DNA of 64,000 nucleotides, from NCBI GenBank assembly GCA_947571135.1, contig CANOWY010000004.1, positions 1 to 64,000 of the forward strand, read 5' to 3'. Below are positions 37,574-48,591 of the stretch, one piece after another. Position 1 is the stretch's first letter. Each line of letters begins with the position of its first letter. The notes beneath the pieces were generated by a model. That model saw nothing but the letters and a program-made list of their open reading frames with translations. It was not told the origin of the DNA and did no database searches. The position numbers and the translations under genes were made by a program. The DNA comes from an uncultured Mycoplasmatota bacterium (GTDB lineage: Bacteria; Bacillota_I; Bacilli_A; RF39; UBA660).

Positions 37574-38575
37574 ATGCTAGATTTATCTTTATATACAATA
37601 TTTATTATTGGTCTTTTTATAATTGGCATTGCTATCTTACTATTTGTAGTAGCAAATGAGTACCAAAGTATAAGACTTGCAAGACGTTTTGACGCCTTTA
37701 GTATGAGATCGTATAATGAACATGAAATCTCTTTTTTTGATAAGTTCATTTTGAAACTAAATCATTTCATCAAAAAAATAACGAACGTTTTAAAAAAATC
37801 TCATGTTCTCAGTGACTATGCGAAGCATTATGAAAAATATATTGCATATAAAGACACTAAAGAAAGCATGGATTATATAAGTCTTAAGTTTATAATCGGT
37901 TTCTTTTTTATAACATTAAACATCTTAGTAGTAGCCTTTGGAATTCAAAATATAAATCCTATTTCTTTCTTACTTACATTTCTAATTGGCTTTTTCTTTA
38001 TTGATATTTTACTTATTATTGAATTTAAAAAAAAGAAAAAAGAAATAGAAGAAGACTTATTAAAAGCCATTATTATTATGAACAACAGTTTTAAATCCGG
38101 TAAAAACATTATGCAAGCCATAAGTACTGTCAAAAATGAACTAGAGGGTCCTATTGCAGACGAATTTAAAAAAATATATATGGATATAACCTATGGGTTA
38201 AGCCTAGAAGTGGTTTTTAATAGGTTTTATGAGAGAGTAAAACTAGAAGATGCAAAATACATTGCGGCTTCCTTAACATTACTCAATAAAACTGGTGGAA
38301 ACATAGTTCATGTATTTGCTACCATTGAAAAATCTTTCTTTAATAAAAAGAAAATGTATGACGAACTAAATAGTCTGACTGCTTCTAGCATTTTTGTTTT
38401 TCGTATTTTAGTCTCTTTGCCACCAGTGTTTACTTTGATTATTTTCCTCCTAAATCCAACTTATTTTCACCCATTATTCCAAAGTCCAATTGGTATTGTA
38501 TTGTTAGTTTTAATATTACTATTGTATAGTTTGTATATTGTAGTGATTAAAAAAGTATTGGAGGTGAAGATGTAA
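37574..38575 (+). CDS. tadB: Tad inner-membrane platform protein TadB
   Basis: 333 residues with an N-terminal hydrophobic segment, a mid-region pair and a C-terminal pair, and a T2SSF domain in between (KAIIIMNNSFKSGKNIMQAIS, ..EVVFNRFYERV.., LTLLNKTGGNIVHVF). This is the type II secretion F platform that anchors the pilus. It follows cpaF by 22 bases, and its stop overlaps the tadC start by one base (TAATG). Confidence 0.9.
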   Translation: MLDLSLYTIFIIGLFIIGIAILLFVVANEYQSIRLARRFDAFSMRSYNEHEISFFDKFILKLNHFIKKITNVLKKSHVLSDYAKHYEKYIAYKDTKESMDYISLKFIIGFFFITLNILVVAFGIQNINPISFLLTFLIGFFFIDILLIIEFKKKKKEIEEDLLKAIIIMNNSFKSGKNIMQAISTVKNELEGPIADEFKKIYMDITYGLSLEVVFNRFYERVKLEDAKYIAASLTLLNKTGGNIVHVFATIEKSFFNKKKMYDELNSLTASSIFVFRILVSLPPVFTLIIFLLNPTYFHPLFQSPIGIVLLVLILLLYSLYIVVIKKVLEVKM

Positions 38576-39279
38576 TGCAAAAAGACAGACATTTTGCATA
38601 TAAATTGTATCCTGAAAAAACAATTAAACGAATCGATTCAAAAGTAAAATTAGTAGGAGTAGAAGAAGAAATGGATGCTTTTACTTTCCTAAATGTACGT
38701 TTTGGAACGTCAATTCTCTTATTTTTACTGATCTTATTTCTTTTTGATTATGGATATATTTTAGCGCCAATAAGCACCATTTTCTTTTACTATGGAAGTG
38801 AAAAATTTGCTTTAGATTTAAAAATTAAAAAGCGTGCCAAAAAATTAGAAGATGAGGCAATATTCTTTTTTGAAATCTTATGTTTAACATTAGAATCTAA
38901 TAAACATTTAAAAGGCTCTCTTGAACTAACCTCTCAAAATATTGAGGGAGAATTATCAAACGAATTTAAAAAAACATTATCTTATTTAAAATTAGGAAAA
39001 AGTTTTACAGAAAGTTTAATCATGATGAAAGAAAGAATTCCTAGTGACTCCATTAACAATATGCTGTTAAATTTAACGGAATCAAGTGTTTTTGGAAACA
39101 ACATTACAGAAACATTAAATAACCAACTCGATTATTTGCGTGAAAAAAAATTATTAGGGATTAAAGCCGAAATCAATAAATTGCCAACAAAAATAAGTGT
39201 TCTATCTGTTTTATTCTTTATTCCTATTATGTTGCTTATTATTTTATCTCCAGTTTTATTAGATTTCTTAATGGGATAG
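38575..39279 (+). CDS. tadC: Tad inner-membrane platform protein TadC
   Basis: 234 residues, one T2SSF domain ([23 protein letters not shown]..., [12 protein letters not shown]) between hydrophobic segments at the start and end. It is the second platform subunit and last gene of the operon; a terminator follows. No prepilin peptidase (TadV/CpaA) or outer-membrane secretin was seen in the window; the latter is expected for a monoderm. Confidence 0.9.
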   Translation: MQKDRHFAYKLYPEKTIKRIDSKVKLVGVEEEMDAFTFLNVRFGTSILLFLLILFLFDYGYILAPISTIFFYYGSEKFALDLKIKKRAKKLEDEAIFFFEILCLTLESNKHLKGSLELTSQNIEGELSNEFKKTLSYLKLGKSFTESLIMMKERIPSDSINNMLLNLTESSVFGNNITETLNNQLDYLREKKLLGIKAEINKLPTKISVLSVLFFIPIMLLIILSPVLLDFLMG

Positions 39280-39299
39280 CACCAAGTGGTGTTTTTTTC
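39279..39299 (+). terminator. Terminator of the Tad operon
   Basis: GCACC / GGTGT around AAGT (39279-39292), followed by seven Ts. Confidence 0.6.
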
Positions 39300-39346
39300 T
39301 TGCGAAAATTCCTCTTTGCTTTTATAATAAAAAACAGGGTGGCGTT

Positions 39347-41059
39347 ATGGAACTTAATAGTAAACAAAAGAAATTAAAAAGCCTTTATGATTATATAGAA
39401 ATTAGTGATGAAGAATTTTTAGAAATTTATAATAAAGCAAAAGAAGAAAAAGATGCTGCACTTGCTGTTCATATAGAAATGATGGAATATGTTAAAAATC
39501 AAATGAATTTGGATGTCATTTTAAGATATCTAGAAAAATTAAATATAGATTTAAGAAAAACAAGTAGTAGTATTGCAAAAAGTGTAAGTCCTCTTTTTTC
39601 ATTATTAGAAACGATTGGCTATGAATTTACAGAATTTGAAATAGAAACACTACTAGAAAATAAAGTATTTAAAACTTTATTTGAAAAACATTGTGAGAAT
39701 TTAAAAGAACCAAAAGAAAGAGATTTTTCTTCTCTTCATAAAGAAAATGATTGTTTTAAAGTTTTATGCGATGCCTTTCTTACTAAAGACTTTAATATCA
39801 ACGAGGTAGAAGAAGTAGACGAAGAAGAATTTGATAAAATTTTAGAAGAATATGAAAGTGATGTAAAGACAGAGGATCCTGTAAAGATGTATTTAAAAGA
39901 AATCGGAAGAATTCCTCTATTATCTCATAAAGAAGAAATTGAACTAGGAAAAAGAATAGAAGCAGGTGACGAAGAGGCTAAAAAAAGGCTAGAGGAAGCC
40001 AATTTACGTTTAGTAGTCAGTATAGCAAAGCGTTATATAGGACGAGGTCTTTTATTTTTAGATTTAATTCAAGAAGGAAATTTAGGATTAATAAAAGCCA
40101 CAGAAAAATTTGATTATAAAAAAGGATTTAAATTTTCAACTTATGCAACTTATTGGATTCGCCAAGCCATCACTCGTGCTATTGCGGATAAAGGACGAGA
40201 TATAAGAATACCTGTTCATATGATAGAAAGAATTAATAAAATGCTTCAAATAGAAAGAAACTTAGTGGAGAAATTAGGATACGAACCAAGTCCAAAAGAA
40301 TTAGCGATGGAAATGAACGTGAGCGAAGATGAAATTGCAAAAATGAAAAAATATGCCCAAAATCCAGTTTCACTGGAAACGCCAATTGGAGAAGAAGACT
40401 CCTATTTAGGAGATCTTATCCCTGATGAATCCTTTATGACGCCAGAAGAAAATGCTATAATAGAAGCACTAAAAAACGATACTAAGTCTTTATTAGAAGG
40501 TTTGGAGGAAAGACAGCAAAGAGTCTTAAGACTACGTTTTGGATTAGATGATGGTAGAACAAGAACTTTAGAAGAAGTCGGAAAAGAATTTCATGTGACA
40601 CGTGAGCGAATTCGTCAGATAGAAGCCAAGGCACTGACAATATTAAGAAATCCTAGTCGTAGAAAAAAAGTAGATGAGTATATAGACACCGATAATTATC
40701 ATGAAAGAAGAAAATCGAACTTAAAAGCCGATGAAGGAATCAAAAGTATGAGAACACCAGTGGAAGCAGAAAACTGGAAGGTTAAAGTGAGTTTGGAAAA
40801 AACAGAATCTACTGCAAAACCAGTAGTTAAGGTAAAAAGACAAATTGCTAAAGGAAGCGTTATTCCTTCCCTAATTCAAAAAAATCCCAAACCAAAATTA
40901 ATGAATGCAGATTCAAATTTAAACTCTATGGAAAATAATAAAACTAAAATAGAAACAACTTTAGAATACAATCAAACTACAAATATTATGGAGATAGAAA
41001 GTTTTGATAAAAAACAAGTTGAAATCCATTATGGAATAAATCTGAAATTGAAAACATGA
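39347..41059 (+). CDS. rpoD: RNA polymerase sigma factor RpoD with C-terminal extension
   Basis: 570 residues. A diverged N-terminal region (1-170) precedes region 1.2 ([23 protein letters not shown]), region 2 ([54 protein letters not shown]), region 3 and region 4.2 ([25 protein letters not shown]), which ends near residue 445. Housekeeping sigma factors normally stop here. This one continues for about 120 Lys/Asn-rich residues. In the -1 frame, codons run on from 41041 to a TAA at 41134-41136 that abuts a terminator, so the annotated end may be frameshifted. dnaG, the usual neighbour, is absent; tadC precedes it. Confidence 0.9.
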   Translation: MELNSKQKKLKSLYDYIEISDEEFLEIYNKAKEEKDAALAVHIEMMEYVKNQMNLDVILRYLEKLNIDLRKTSSSIAKSVSPLFSLLETIGYEFTEFEIETLLENKVFKTLFEKHCENLKEPKERDFSSLHKENDCFKVLCDAFLTKDFNINEVEEVDEEEFDKILEEYESDVKTEDPVKMYLKEIGRIPLLSHKEEIELGKRIEAGDEEAKKRLEEANLRLVVSIAKRYIGRGLLFLDLIQEGNLGLIKATEKFDYKKGFKFSTYATYWIRQAITRAIADKGRDIRIPVHMIERINKMLQIERNLVEKLGYEPSPKELAMEMNVSEDEIAKMKKYAQNPVSLETPIGEEDSYLGDLIPDESFMTPEENAIIEALKNDTKSLLEGLEERQQRVLRLRFGLDDGRTRTLEEVGKEFHVTRERIRQIEAKALTILRNPSRRKKVDEYIDTDNYHERRKSNLKADEGIKSMRTPVEAENWKVKVSLEKTESTAKPVVKVKRQIAKGSVIPSLIQKNPKPKLMNADSNLNSMENNKTKIETTLEYNQTTNIMEIESFDKKQVEIHYGINLKLKT

Positions 41060-41136
41060 TTGAAAAAGCATTTTTGGAATATGAGAATACGAGAAGTTTT
41101 GAAGAAGAATTGCTTTTACGTTTAAGAAAGTCTTAA
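41041..41136 (+). other. Probable frameshifted end of rpoD
   Basis: In the frame one base back from rpoD, codons from 41041 read [20 protein letters not shown], then EEELLLRLRKS and TAA at 41134-41136. The composition is coding-like (amphipathic, Glu/Leu-rich). The terminator stem overlaps this stop, as it does for other genes here, whereas the in-frame rpoD stop at 41059 is 68 bases away from it. Confidence 0.45.
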
Positions 41137-41155
41137 AAATTTTAAGGCTTTTTGT
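41127..41155 (+). terminator. Rho-independent terminator
   Basis: AAAGTCTTAA pairs with TTAAGGCTTT (one G-T pair), followed by Ts. It overlaps the stop of the -1 frame continuation of rpoD. Confidence 0.7.
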
Positions 41156-41184
41156 TTGAACCTAGTACAAACGTATGCTACAAT
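41156..41184 (+). promoter_or_regulatory. Sigma-A promoter of ruvAB
   Basis: TTGAAC (41156-41161), 17-base spacer, TACAAT (41179-41184) with an extended TG (TG-C). Confidence 0.75.
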
Positions 41185-41199
41185 GGAGATGGTGATAGT

Positions 41200-41751
41200 A
41201 TGTTTAGTTTTATAAAAGGGTATGTTAGAGAAACTGAAAAAAATTATATAACGCTTGAAAATAATGGGATAGGATACCAAATATTTGTTGCTAATCCTTT
41301 TAGTTTTCCGATGGATGAAGAAAAAAAAGTATTTATCTATACTTATATTAAAGAAGATGAGTTTTCTTTGTATGGTTTTAATACATTAGAAGAAAAAGAA
41401 TTATTTTTAAGGCTTATTAGTGTCAAAGGAGTAGGGCCAAAACTTGCTCTTCCTATGTTTGCTTTAGGAAGTGTTTCTGGGATTATCGACGCTATTGATC
41501 GTGAGAATATCCTTTACTTAACAAAATTCCCAAAAGTAGGAGAAAAAGTAGCACGTCAAATAATTTTAGATTTAAAAGGAAAACTGACAGGTAGAACAGA
41601 AGTTTCTACTAGTGGCCTAGAGGAAGTAGTAGAGGCCTTAGAAAGTTTAGGATATAAAAATAGTGATATTAAAAAAGTTTTACCAAAAGTAGATCCTTCT
41701 TTAAAAATAGAAGAACAAGTCAAAGAAGCGTTAAAATTATTATTAAAATAG
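41200..41751 (+). CDS. ruvA: Holliday junction branch migration protein RuvA
   Basis: 183 residues. Start at ATG 41200, behind ggagatggtgat; the earlier ATG frame start at 41152 overlaps the promoter. RuvA binds four-way junctions and guides RuvB. Domain I (GYVRETEKNYITLENNGIGYQI), two HhH motifs (LISVKGVGPKLAL and LTKFPKVGEKVARQIILDLKGKL) and a short C-terminal domain III (LEEVVEALESLGY..SDIKKVLPKV) are present. ruvB follows by 12 bases. Confidence 0.95.
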   Translation: MFSFIKGYVRETEKNYITLENNGIGYQIFVANPFSFPMDEEKKVFIYTYIKEDEFSLYGFNTLEEKELFLRLISVKGVGPKLALPMFALGSVSGIIDAIDRENILYLTKFPKVGEKVARQIILDLKGKLTGRTEVSTSGLEEVVEALESLGYKNSDIKKVLPKVDPSLKIEEQVKEALKLLLK

Positions 41752-41763
41752 AAAGGATACTAT

Positions 41764-42768
41764 ATGGAAGATAGAATTATAGATGCAGAAGAAAAAATAG
41801 AAGATGTCTTTGAGAAAAATATTCGTCCTCAAAGTTTAGATGAATACGTAGGACAAAGTGAAATAAAAGAAAATTTAAGAGTATTTATTAAAGCAGCATT
41901 AATGCGAGAAGAGCCATTAGATCATGTATTACTTTATGGTCCACCAGGCTTAGGAAAAACAACTATGGCTCATATCATTGCAAACGAACTTGGTAGTAAT
42001 ATTAAAACGGCAAGTGGTCCATCAATCGAAAAAACAGGAGATTTGGCCGCTATACTTTCAACATTAGAGCCAGGAGATGTTTTATTTATTGATGAAATTC
42101 ATCGTATGCCAAAATTTATTGAAGAAGTTCTATATCCTGCGATGGAGGATTTTGAAATCGATTTAGTAATTGGAGAGACAGGAAAATCAAGGAATATAAA
42201 AATTGATTTGCCCCCCTTTACACTAGTAGGAGCAACTACCCGTGCAGGAGACATTTCTTCCCCCTTACGAGATCGCTTCGGAATTATATCAAAACTGGAA
42301 TATTACCAAAAAGAAGAACTAGAAAGTATTATCAAAAGAACCAGTCGTGTGTTAGATATGCCAATAGAAGATGAGGCGGCAGGAGAATTAAGTGGTAGAT
42401 GTAGAAAGACTCCTCGTATTGCCAATCGTTTATTTAAAAGAGTCCGTGATTTTGCTTTAGTAGAAGGGGATGAAGCCATCACAAAAGAAATGACGATTAA
42501 ATCGTTAGAACGTTTAAAAGTTGATGAATATGGCCTAGACGCTATTGATATCGAATATTTAGAAAGTTTAATTACAAAATTTAATGGAGGTCCTGTTGGA
42601 GTAGAGACTATTGCAACCTCAATCGGAGAAGAAACATCTACTATTGAAGATGTAGTAGAGCCCTTTCTTTTACAGGAAGGTTTCATAAAAAGAACTCAAC
42701 GTGGTCGTGTAGCAACAGAAAAAGCATATGACCATTTAAGAATTGCACATAATGAATCAATGTTTTAA
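41764..42768 (+). CDS. ruvB: Holliday junction DNA helicase RuvB
   Basis: 334 residues, typical. Hexameric AAA+ motor: [11 protein letters not shown] at the start, Walker [10 protein letters not shown], Walker B DEIHRM, GATTRAG (sensor 1/beta-hairpin) and RDRFG (arginine finger). The C-terminal winged helix has [16 protein letters not shown] and ends with [16 protein letters not shown]. It is in an operon with ruvA, and an unknown gene follows 11 bases after its stop. Confidence 0.97.
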   Translation: MEDRIIDAEEKIEDVFEKNIRPQSLDEYVGQSEIKENLRVFIKAALMREEPLDHVLLYGPPGLGKTTMAHIIANELGSNIKTASGPSIEKTGDLAAILSTLEPGDVLFIDEIHRMPKFIEEVLYPAMEDFEIDLVIGETGKSRNIKIDLPPFTLVGATTRAGDISSPLRDRFGIISKLEYYQKEELESIIKRTSRVLDMPIEDEAAGELSGRCRKTPRIANRLFKRVRDFALVEGDEAITKEMTIKSLERLKVDEYGLDAIDIEYLESLITKFNGGPVGVETIATSIGEETSTIEDVVEPFLLQEGFIKRTQRGRVATEKAYDHLRIAHNESMF

Positions 42769-42779
42769 GGAGGTTTAAG

Positions 42780-43553
42780 ATGTTAACTATAGAATCAGCA
42801 CTTATAAAAGATGATAAAAAAATTATATGTAAATATTATGAAATAGAAGAAGTTTGTAAAAATATTATTAAAGATTATTGTGATGAAAGTGAAAAAAATC
42901 ATCATACATTTTTAGAATTTGTCAAAAATTATCATACTTTTAAACCATATTTTGATTTTGTGGTCTGTATTTTAGGTTATAAAGTGTTAAACCCACAAAT
43001 GGAAGAAGATACAATACTAGTTGGTAAAGATAATCATATGTATGTTTACAAAACGACGAGCGAAAAATTTGAAGATAATTTCCGTTATGGTTTAAGCGAT
43101 GATAAAACTTTAGATGTCTATCCAATAAGTATTTTATCTAAATTAGAAGAATGTATGATAGATGGGAATAATAATCATATAATGCCTAAGGATATGGTAG
43201 GTCATGTTCAAATATTACAACAAATTTTAAATATGTTATTAATTTCTCATAAAGATATATGTGAAAAGTATTTAAATTATAAATCAGATATTGGTTATTT
43301 TGTATCAAGGTATTTACCACTTATTCGTTTTCAAGTTGATAGACAAGGTAGAATGATTTTAACTAGGTGTGTTTATCGCGAAGATAATATAACAAAACTA
43401 CAAGATAATTTTATTACTGACTTATTAGATAATCATTATACATATTCATCATTTTTGTATAAAGTTAATGAATTTGACAAGTATGAAGCAAAAGATTTAA
43501 CAGAAGATATGAGTTACAAGCATGATGATTTTGAAGAAAAAATAAAAAGATAA
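42780..43553 (+). CDS. Unknown protein, intact member of a paralogous pair
   Basis: 257 residues behind aaggagg. It aligns along its length with the broken gene at 44134-44925: ICKYYEIEEVCKNIIKDYC with ICPYYEIEALCKRIIEQYC near residue 20, YFDFVVCILGYKVLNPQ with YFDFVVGYLGYSLLNPW near 60, FPLFRF/LPLIRF and EDNIT/SDNIT near 205-220. No known domain, signal peptide or membrane segment. A P-loop kinase gene sits between the two copies, so the locus may be a functional unit. Confidence 0.65.
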   Translation: MLTIESALIKDDKKIICKYYEIEEVCKNIIKDYCDESEKNHHTFLEFVKNYHTFKPYFDFVVCILGYKVLNPQMEEDTILVGKDNHMYVYKTTSEKFEDNFRYGLSDDKTLDVYPISILSKLEECMIDGNNNHIMPKDMVGHVQILQQILNMLLISHKDICEKYLNYKSDIGYFVSRYLPLIRFQVDRQGRMILTRCVYREDNITKLQDNFITDLLDNHYTYSSFLYKVNEFDKYEAKDLTEDMSYKHDDFEEKIKR

Positions 43554-43564
43554 GGAGAAGTGTA

Positions 43565-44131
43565 TTGTATATGGAAAAAAATAGAATGATTATTGTAGAA
43601 GGACCTCAAGGTACTGGAAAAACAACACTAACCAATTATTTACGTGATAATATTCCAGGATCAAATCTATACAGATTATCTGGTCAAAAAGATAAAACTC
43701 TAACAGGCAAAAAGATGAGCGAAGAAATGTACAATGCTCTATTAGAATATCTGCAAAAAATGGAGACTGCTCCAATGGATCTAATTTTCGATCGCACTTT
43801 CTTTACAGAAGAAGTATATGGGAGATTAGGGTATAAAGAATATAATTTTACTGACGTTTACAAAAAATTAGTAGAACAATTAAATCTTTTGAACTATGAT
43901 ATATTTTTAGTGTTGTTATATTTAGAAGATACTACTCTTTTCGAAACAAGACTCGATAGAAAAAGTCATCATAACTACCAATCTTTTAGTCTTGAAAATA
44001 GTATAAATCAACAAAAAACTTATTTGGAACTAGGACACGAATTAAAAGATACGAATATAAAAGTGATACCAATTAAGATGGATAATTTTGATAGCGCATA
44101 CCAAGAAATAGGAAAAGTTTTTAAGATATAA
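43565..44131 (+). CDS. P-loop kinase, thymidylate/deoxynucleoside kinase-like
   Basis: 188 residues. Start at TTG 43565, seven bases behind AAGGAG; ATG 43571 is the alternative. Walker A VEGPQGTGKTTLTNYL lies near residue 13 and a DRTFFTEEVYG segment near 78 resembles the DR-x(F/Y) lid/nucleoside region of dNK/TMK kinases. The end carries an LDRKSHHNY segment. The substrate cannot be read from sequence. It lies between the paralogues at 42780 and 44134. Confidence 0.68.
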   Translation: MYMEKNRMIIVEGPQGTGKTTLTNYLRDNIPGSNLYRLSGQKDKTLTGKKMSEEMYNALLEYLQKMETAPMDLIFDRTFFTEEVYGRLGYKEYNFTDVYKKLVEQLNLLNYDIFLVLLYLEDTTLFETRLDRKSHHNYQSFSLENSINQQKTYLELGHELKDTNIKVIPIKMDNFDSAYQEIGKVFKI

Positions 44132-44133
44132 AT

Positions 44134-44925
44134 ATGCAATCTGGTTTAATAGATAAAGAAGGAAATACAATAATATGTCCCTATTATGAAATAGAAGCAT
44201 TATGCAAAAGAATTATTGAACAATATTGTGTAAGAAGTGTAGAGAATAATCAAATATTTGTAGACTTTTCTAAAGAATACACTTACTTTTCTCCTTATTT
44301 TGATTTTGTTGTAGGATATCTTGGCTATTCTTTGCTAAATCCTTGGGGAAAGGAAAAGAGTATATTAAAAAAACATCCCTTGTTAGATAGTTATTGTTTA
44401 AGTGTATATAGTAAAACCTTGGATATGTACGTTCCTAGTAAATACAATAAAAACATAATAGGATTTTCTAGTGATAAAGATTTACAAATCAAACCCTTTT
44501 TACAAGAAAATAACTTTTATAATTGTTTTATAAATCCAGAGTTAATGGAATTTGTTCCTAATGTAGGTGGCCATAGAGAATTAGGAAAGCAACTCCTAAA
44601 TTTAGCCATGATAAAGGATAGAGAACTTTGTGAAAGAATCAGCAAACTTCCTTGGGATACATTAGATACAGCAGAGGTTTTGATGTGGTATTTTCCTTTA
44701 TTTCGTTTTGATGATTATCTATCAAAAAACAATGGCTTTATGCTTCTTTATTGAAGCGATAACATTACAAATAAACAAAAAGAATTGCTAGAAAAACTAA
44801 AAAAATTAGAATACAAGAAATTTATTGGTGATCAAGCAAAAAAAAGCCTTATCGAAACTTTTGATTGGTCATACAAATTTTATAGTGAAGAAAGAAGATG
44901 TTTAAATGAAAACAAGCGAATATGA
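44134..44925 (+). pseudogene. Paralogue of the 42780 gene, interrupted by one in-frame TGA
   Basis: Codons from 44134 to the TGA at 44752-44754 give 206 residues, and the same frame continues from 44755 to 44925 with sense codons that align with the 42780 paralogue directly: paralogue YREDNIT matches Y-stop-SDNIT. The restored length (263) matches the paralogue's 257. So one TGA breaks an otherwise full-length gene. It cannot be read as Trp here because TGA is used as a normal stop in the window. The continuation overlaps the queA start by 20 bases. Confidence 0.68.
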
Positions 44926-45931
44926 CTACTATTTACCAGAAAATTTAATTGCCCAAACACCACTAGTGAATAGAAGTTCATCAAGACTTCTAGTTATGGA
45001 TAGAGTAAGTGGGAATTTAGAACACAAACAATTTACAAATATCTTAGATTACTTACACAAAGGAGATGTCTTAGTCATAAATGATACAAAAGTAATTCCA
45101 GCAAGACTAATTGGTTCAAAAGAAGAAACAAATGCAACAATAGAACTTTTACTCTTAAAAGAAAAAGAAGAGGATACTTGGGAATGCTTATCTCGTCCTT
45201 TTAAACGTTTACATGTTGGAACTAAAATTTCTTTTGGAGATTCTTCACTGATCGCCGAAGTGTTAGAAAAAAAAGAAGAAGGTATGGTAAAGGTTAAATT
45301 TTCTTATAAAGGGATTTTTTTAGAAATACTAGAAAAATTAGGAGAAATGCCCCTTCCGCCTTATATTCACGAGAAATTAAATGAAAAAGATAGATACCAA
45401 ACTATCTATGCTAAAAATATAGGAAGTGCCGCAGCACCCACAGCAGGGCTCCACTTTACTGATGATTTATTAAAAAAAATGGAAGATAAAGGCATTATAA
45501 TCGCCAGAGTAACCTTACATGTAGGACTTGGTACATTTAGACCTGTGGAAGTAGAAGATGTAAAAAAACATAAAATGCATAGCGAATACTATCAACTAAG
45601 TGAAGAGGCTGCTACCATTTTAATCCAAGCCAAAAAAGAAAAGAGAAGAATTATTGCGGTAGGTACAACTACTACAAGAACATTGGAAACCGTTATGCAA
45701 AAATATGGAGAGTTTAAAAGTTGTGAAGGAACTACGGACATCTTTATTTATCCTGGTTTCACCTTCAAAGCAATTGATGGTCTTATTACAAACTTCCATC
45801 TTCCTAAAAGTACTCTATTAATGCTAGTCAGTGCATTTTCGAAAAAAGAATTTATATTACATGCCTATCATGAAGCCGTAAAATTTGAATATCGTTTCTT
45901 TTCTTTTGGGGATGCAATGTTTATTAGATAA
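44906..45931 (+). CDS. queA: S-adenosylmethionine:tRNA ribosyltransferase-isomerase
   Basis: 341 residues. QueA transfers ribose from SAM to preQ1-modified tRNA to form epoxyqueuosine. Family signatures are [15 protein letters not shown] at the start, [46 protein letters not shown] and [18 protein letters not shown] near the end. It pairs with tgt downstream, as in many Firmicutes, though two small genes lie between. Confidence 0.96.
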   Translation: MKTSEYDYYLPENLIAQTPLVNRSSSRLLVMDRVSGNLEHKQFTNILDYLHKGDVLVINDTKVIPARLIGSKEETNATIELLLLKEKEEDTWECLSRPFKRLHVGTKISFGDSSLIAEVLEKKEEGMVKVKFSYKGIFLEILEKLGEMPLPPYIHEKLNEKDRYQTIYAKNIGSAAAPTAGLHFTDDLLKKMEDKGIIIARVTLHVGLGTFRPVEVEDVKKHKMHSEYYQLSEEAATILIQAKKEKRRIIAVGTTTTRTLETVMQKYGEFKSCEGTTDIFIYPGFTFKAIDGLITNFHLPKSTLLMLVSAFSKKEFILHAYHEAVKFEYRFFSFGDAMFIR

Positions 45932-45940
45932 TGTTATAAT
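45932..45940 (+). promoter_or_regulatory. Extended -10 promoter
   Basis: TG-T-TATAAT right after the queA stop, upstream of the small gene at 45968. Confidence 0.55.
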
Positions 45941-45967
45941 ACAAAAAACAAAGGAGATTTTTTTATT

Positions 45968-46264
45968 ATGGAACCATTTACGAATAGTGGAAGAGGCACC
46001 CATCAAGTTGTAGAATTTCTACATCTAGGAGATTTTCCCATCGTTCTTTATTTTGATGCAGATGAAAAGGGAAAAGCAATATCAGATATTAAGAATTCAT
46101 ATTTTCACAAAATGGATGAAAAAGAATTATATAATGAGTTAGGTTTTACTATTTTCAAAAAGTATTTATTGAATAAAATTAAGCAGGATTTATCGATTAG
46201 AAAGACAAACGAAAAATGGGCAGAACTTGCCTACGAAAAGTATGAACAAGGAAAACAACGCTAA
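45968..46264 (+). CDS. Small unknown protein, first of a paralogous pair
   Basis: 98 residues, behind aaaggag (11-base spacing). Its central block FDADEKGKAISDIKNSYFHKMDEKELYNELG aligns with YANRLGKAVSSIKNSYFDFLDAKEIYNAVG in the protein at 46343, so the two are paralogues. It is soluble and charged, with no known motif. The pair lies between queA and tgt, unlike in Bacillus where these are adjacent. A hairpin follows. Confidence 0.6.
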   Translation: MEPFTNSGRGTHQVVEFLHLGDFPIVLYFDADEKGKAISDIKNSYFHKMDEKELYNELGFTIFKKYLLNKIKQDLSIRKTNEKWAELAYEKYEQGKQR

Positions 46265-46270
46265 ACAACT

Positions 46271-46295
46271 TATCCCAAATGAAAGGGATTTTTTA
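46271..46295 (+). terminator. Probable Rho-independent terminator
   Basis: ATCCC (46272-46276) / GGGAT (46285-46289) followed by six Ts, after the stop at 46264. Confidence 0.6.
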
Positions 46296-46314
46296 ATGAA
46301 TAAAAAGAAAAGTA

Positions 46315-46323
46315 TGGTATACT
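46315..46323 (+). promoter_or_regulatory. Extended -10 promoter
   Basis: TG-G-TATACT, 20 bases before the start at 46343. Confidence 0.5.
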
Positions 46324-46342
46324 AGTTATAAGGTGGTTTTAA

Positions 46343-48137
<1,795 letters not shown>

Positions 48138-48139
<2 letters not shown>

Positions 48140-48160
48140 GAATAAAAGAGTTTTATTCTT
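48138..48160. terminator. Bidirectional terminator
   Basis: AAGAATAAAA (48138-48147) / TTTTATTCTT (48151-48160) with A and T runs on both sides; it serves the converging genes. Confidence 0.8.
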
Positions 48161-48515
48161 TTTTTCTATTTATGCCAATAGTTGCACCAACAACACTCGC
48201 AAAAACCAGAACCATATAATAAATAATTCGCACAATTTTAAAACCAGTTTGGTAAATAACTAGATTAAAAAAAAGCAACAAAATAAGAAATAAAAAACCA
48301 ATCTTAAGACCTTCTAACAATCCTCTATTTTCTACTTTTTTTCCTCTTAAATAACCAAAAATAAAGAAAACTAAAATGATATAAGAAAACATAAATACAT
48401 TTACAACTTTAGAAGGCAATAACAAATAATAAAATAAACTTAAAACAATACTACCACCAACTAAAAATCCTAAAAACTTAAGAAGCAAGATACCATATTC
48501 TTTTGCACATTTCAT
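48153..48515 (-). CDS. TIGR04086 family membrane protein (YrzE-like)
   Basis: 120 residues with four hydrophobic segments, including LLKFLGFLVGGSIVLSLFYYLLL and a GFLFLILLLFFN stretch. Family TIGR04086 (YrzE) sits after queA-tgt-yajC in Bacillus, and this one lies after tgt, supporting the call. No function is known. It is on the minus strand, and its stop lies in the bidirectional terminator. Confidence 0.8.
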   Translation of the reverse strand: MKCAKEYGILLLKFLGFLVGGSIVLSLFYYLLLPSKVVNVFMFSYIILVFFIFGYLRGKKVENRGLLEGLKIGFLFLILLLFFNLVIYQTGFKIVRIIYYMVLVFASVVGATIGINRKKE

Positions 48516-48591
48516 AAAATCACCTATAAAACTATATGAGAGTGATTAAAAAAATATGAAAATACCCATAATAATAGTGGAGGATATATAT

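Noticed and set aside
44752-44754. TGA read as tryptophan (genetic code 4, Mollicutes-like)
   Set aside because: TGA is used as a true stop in several genes here (for example mreC, spoIVFB and the DUF5071-adjacent toxin), while Trp is encoded by TGG throughout.
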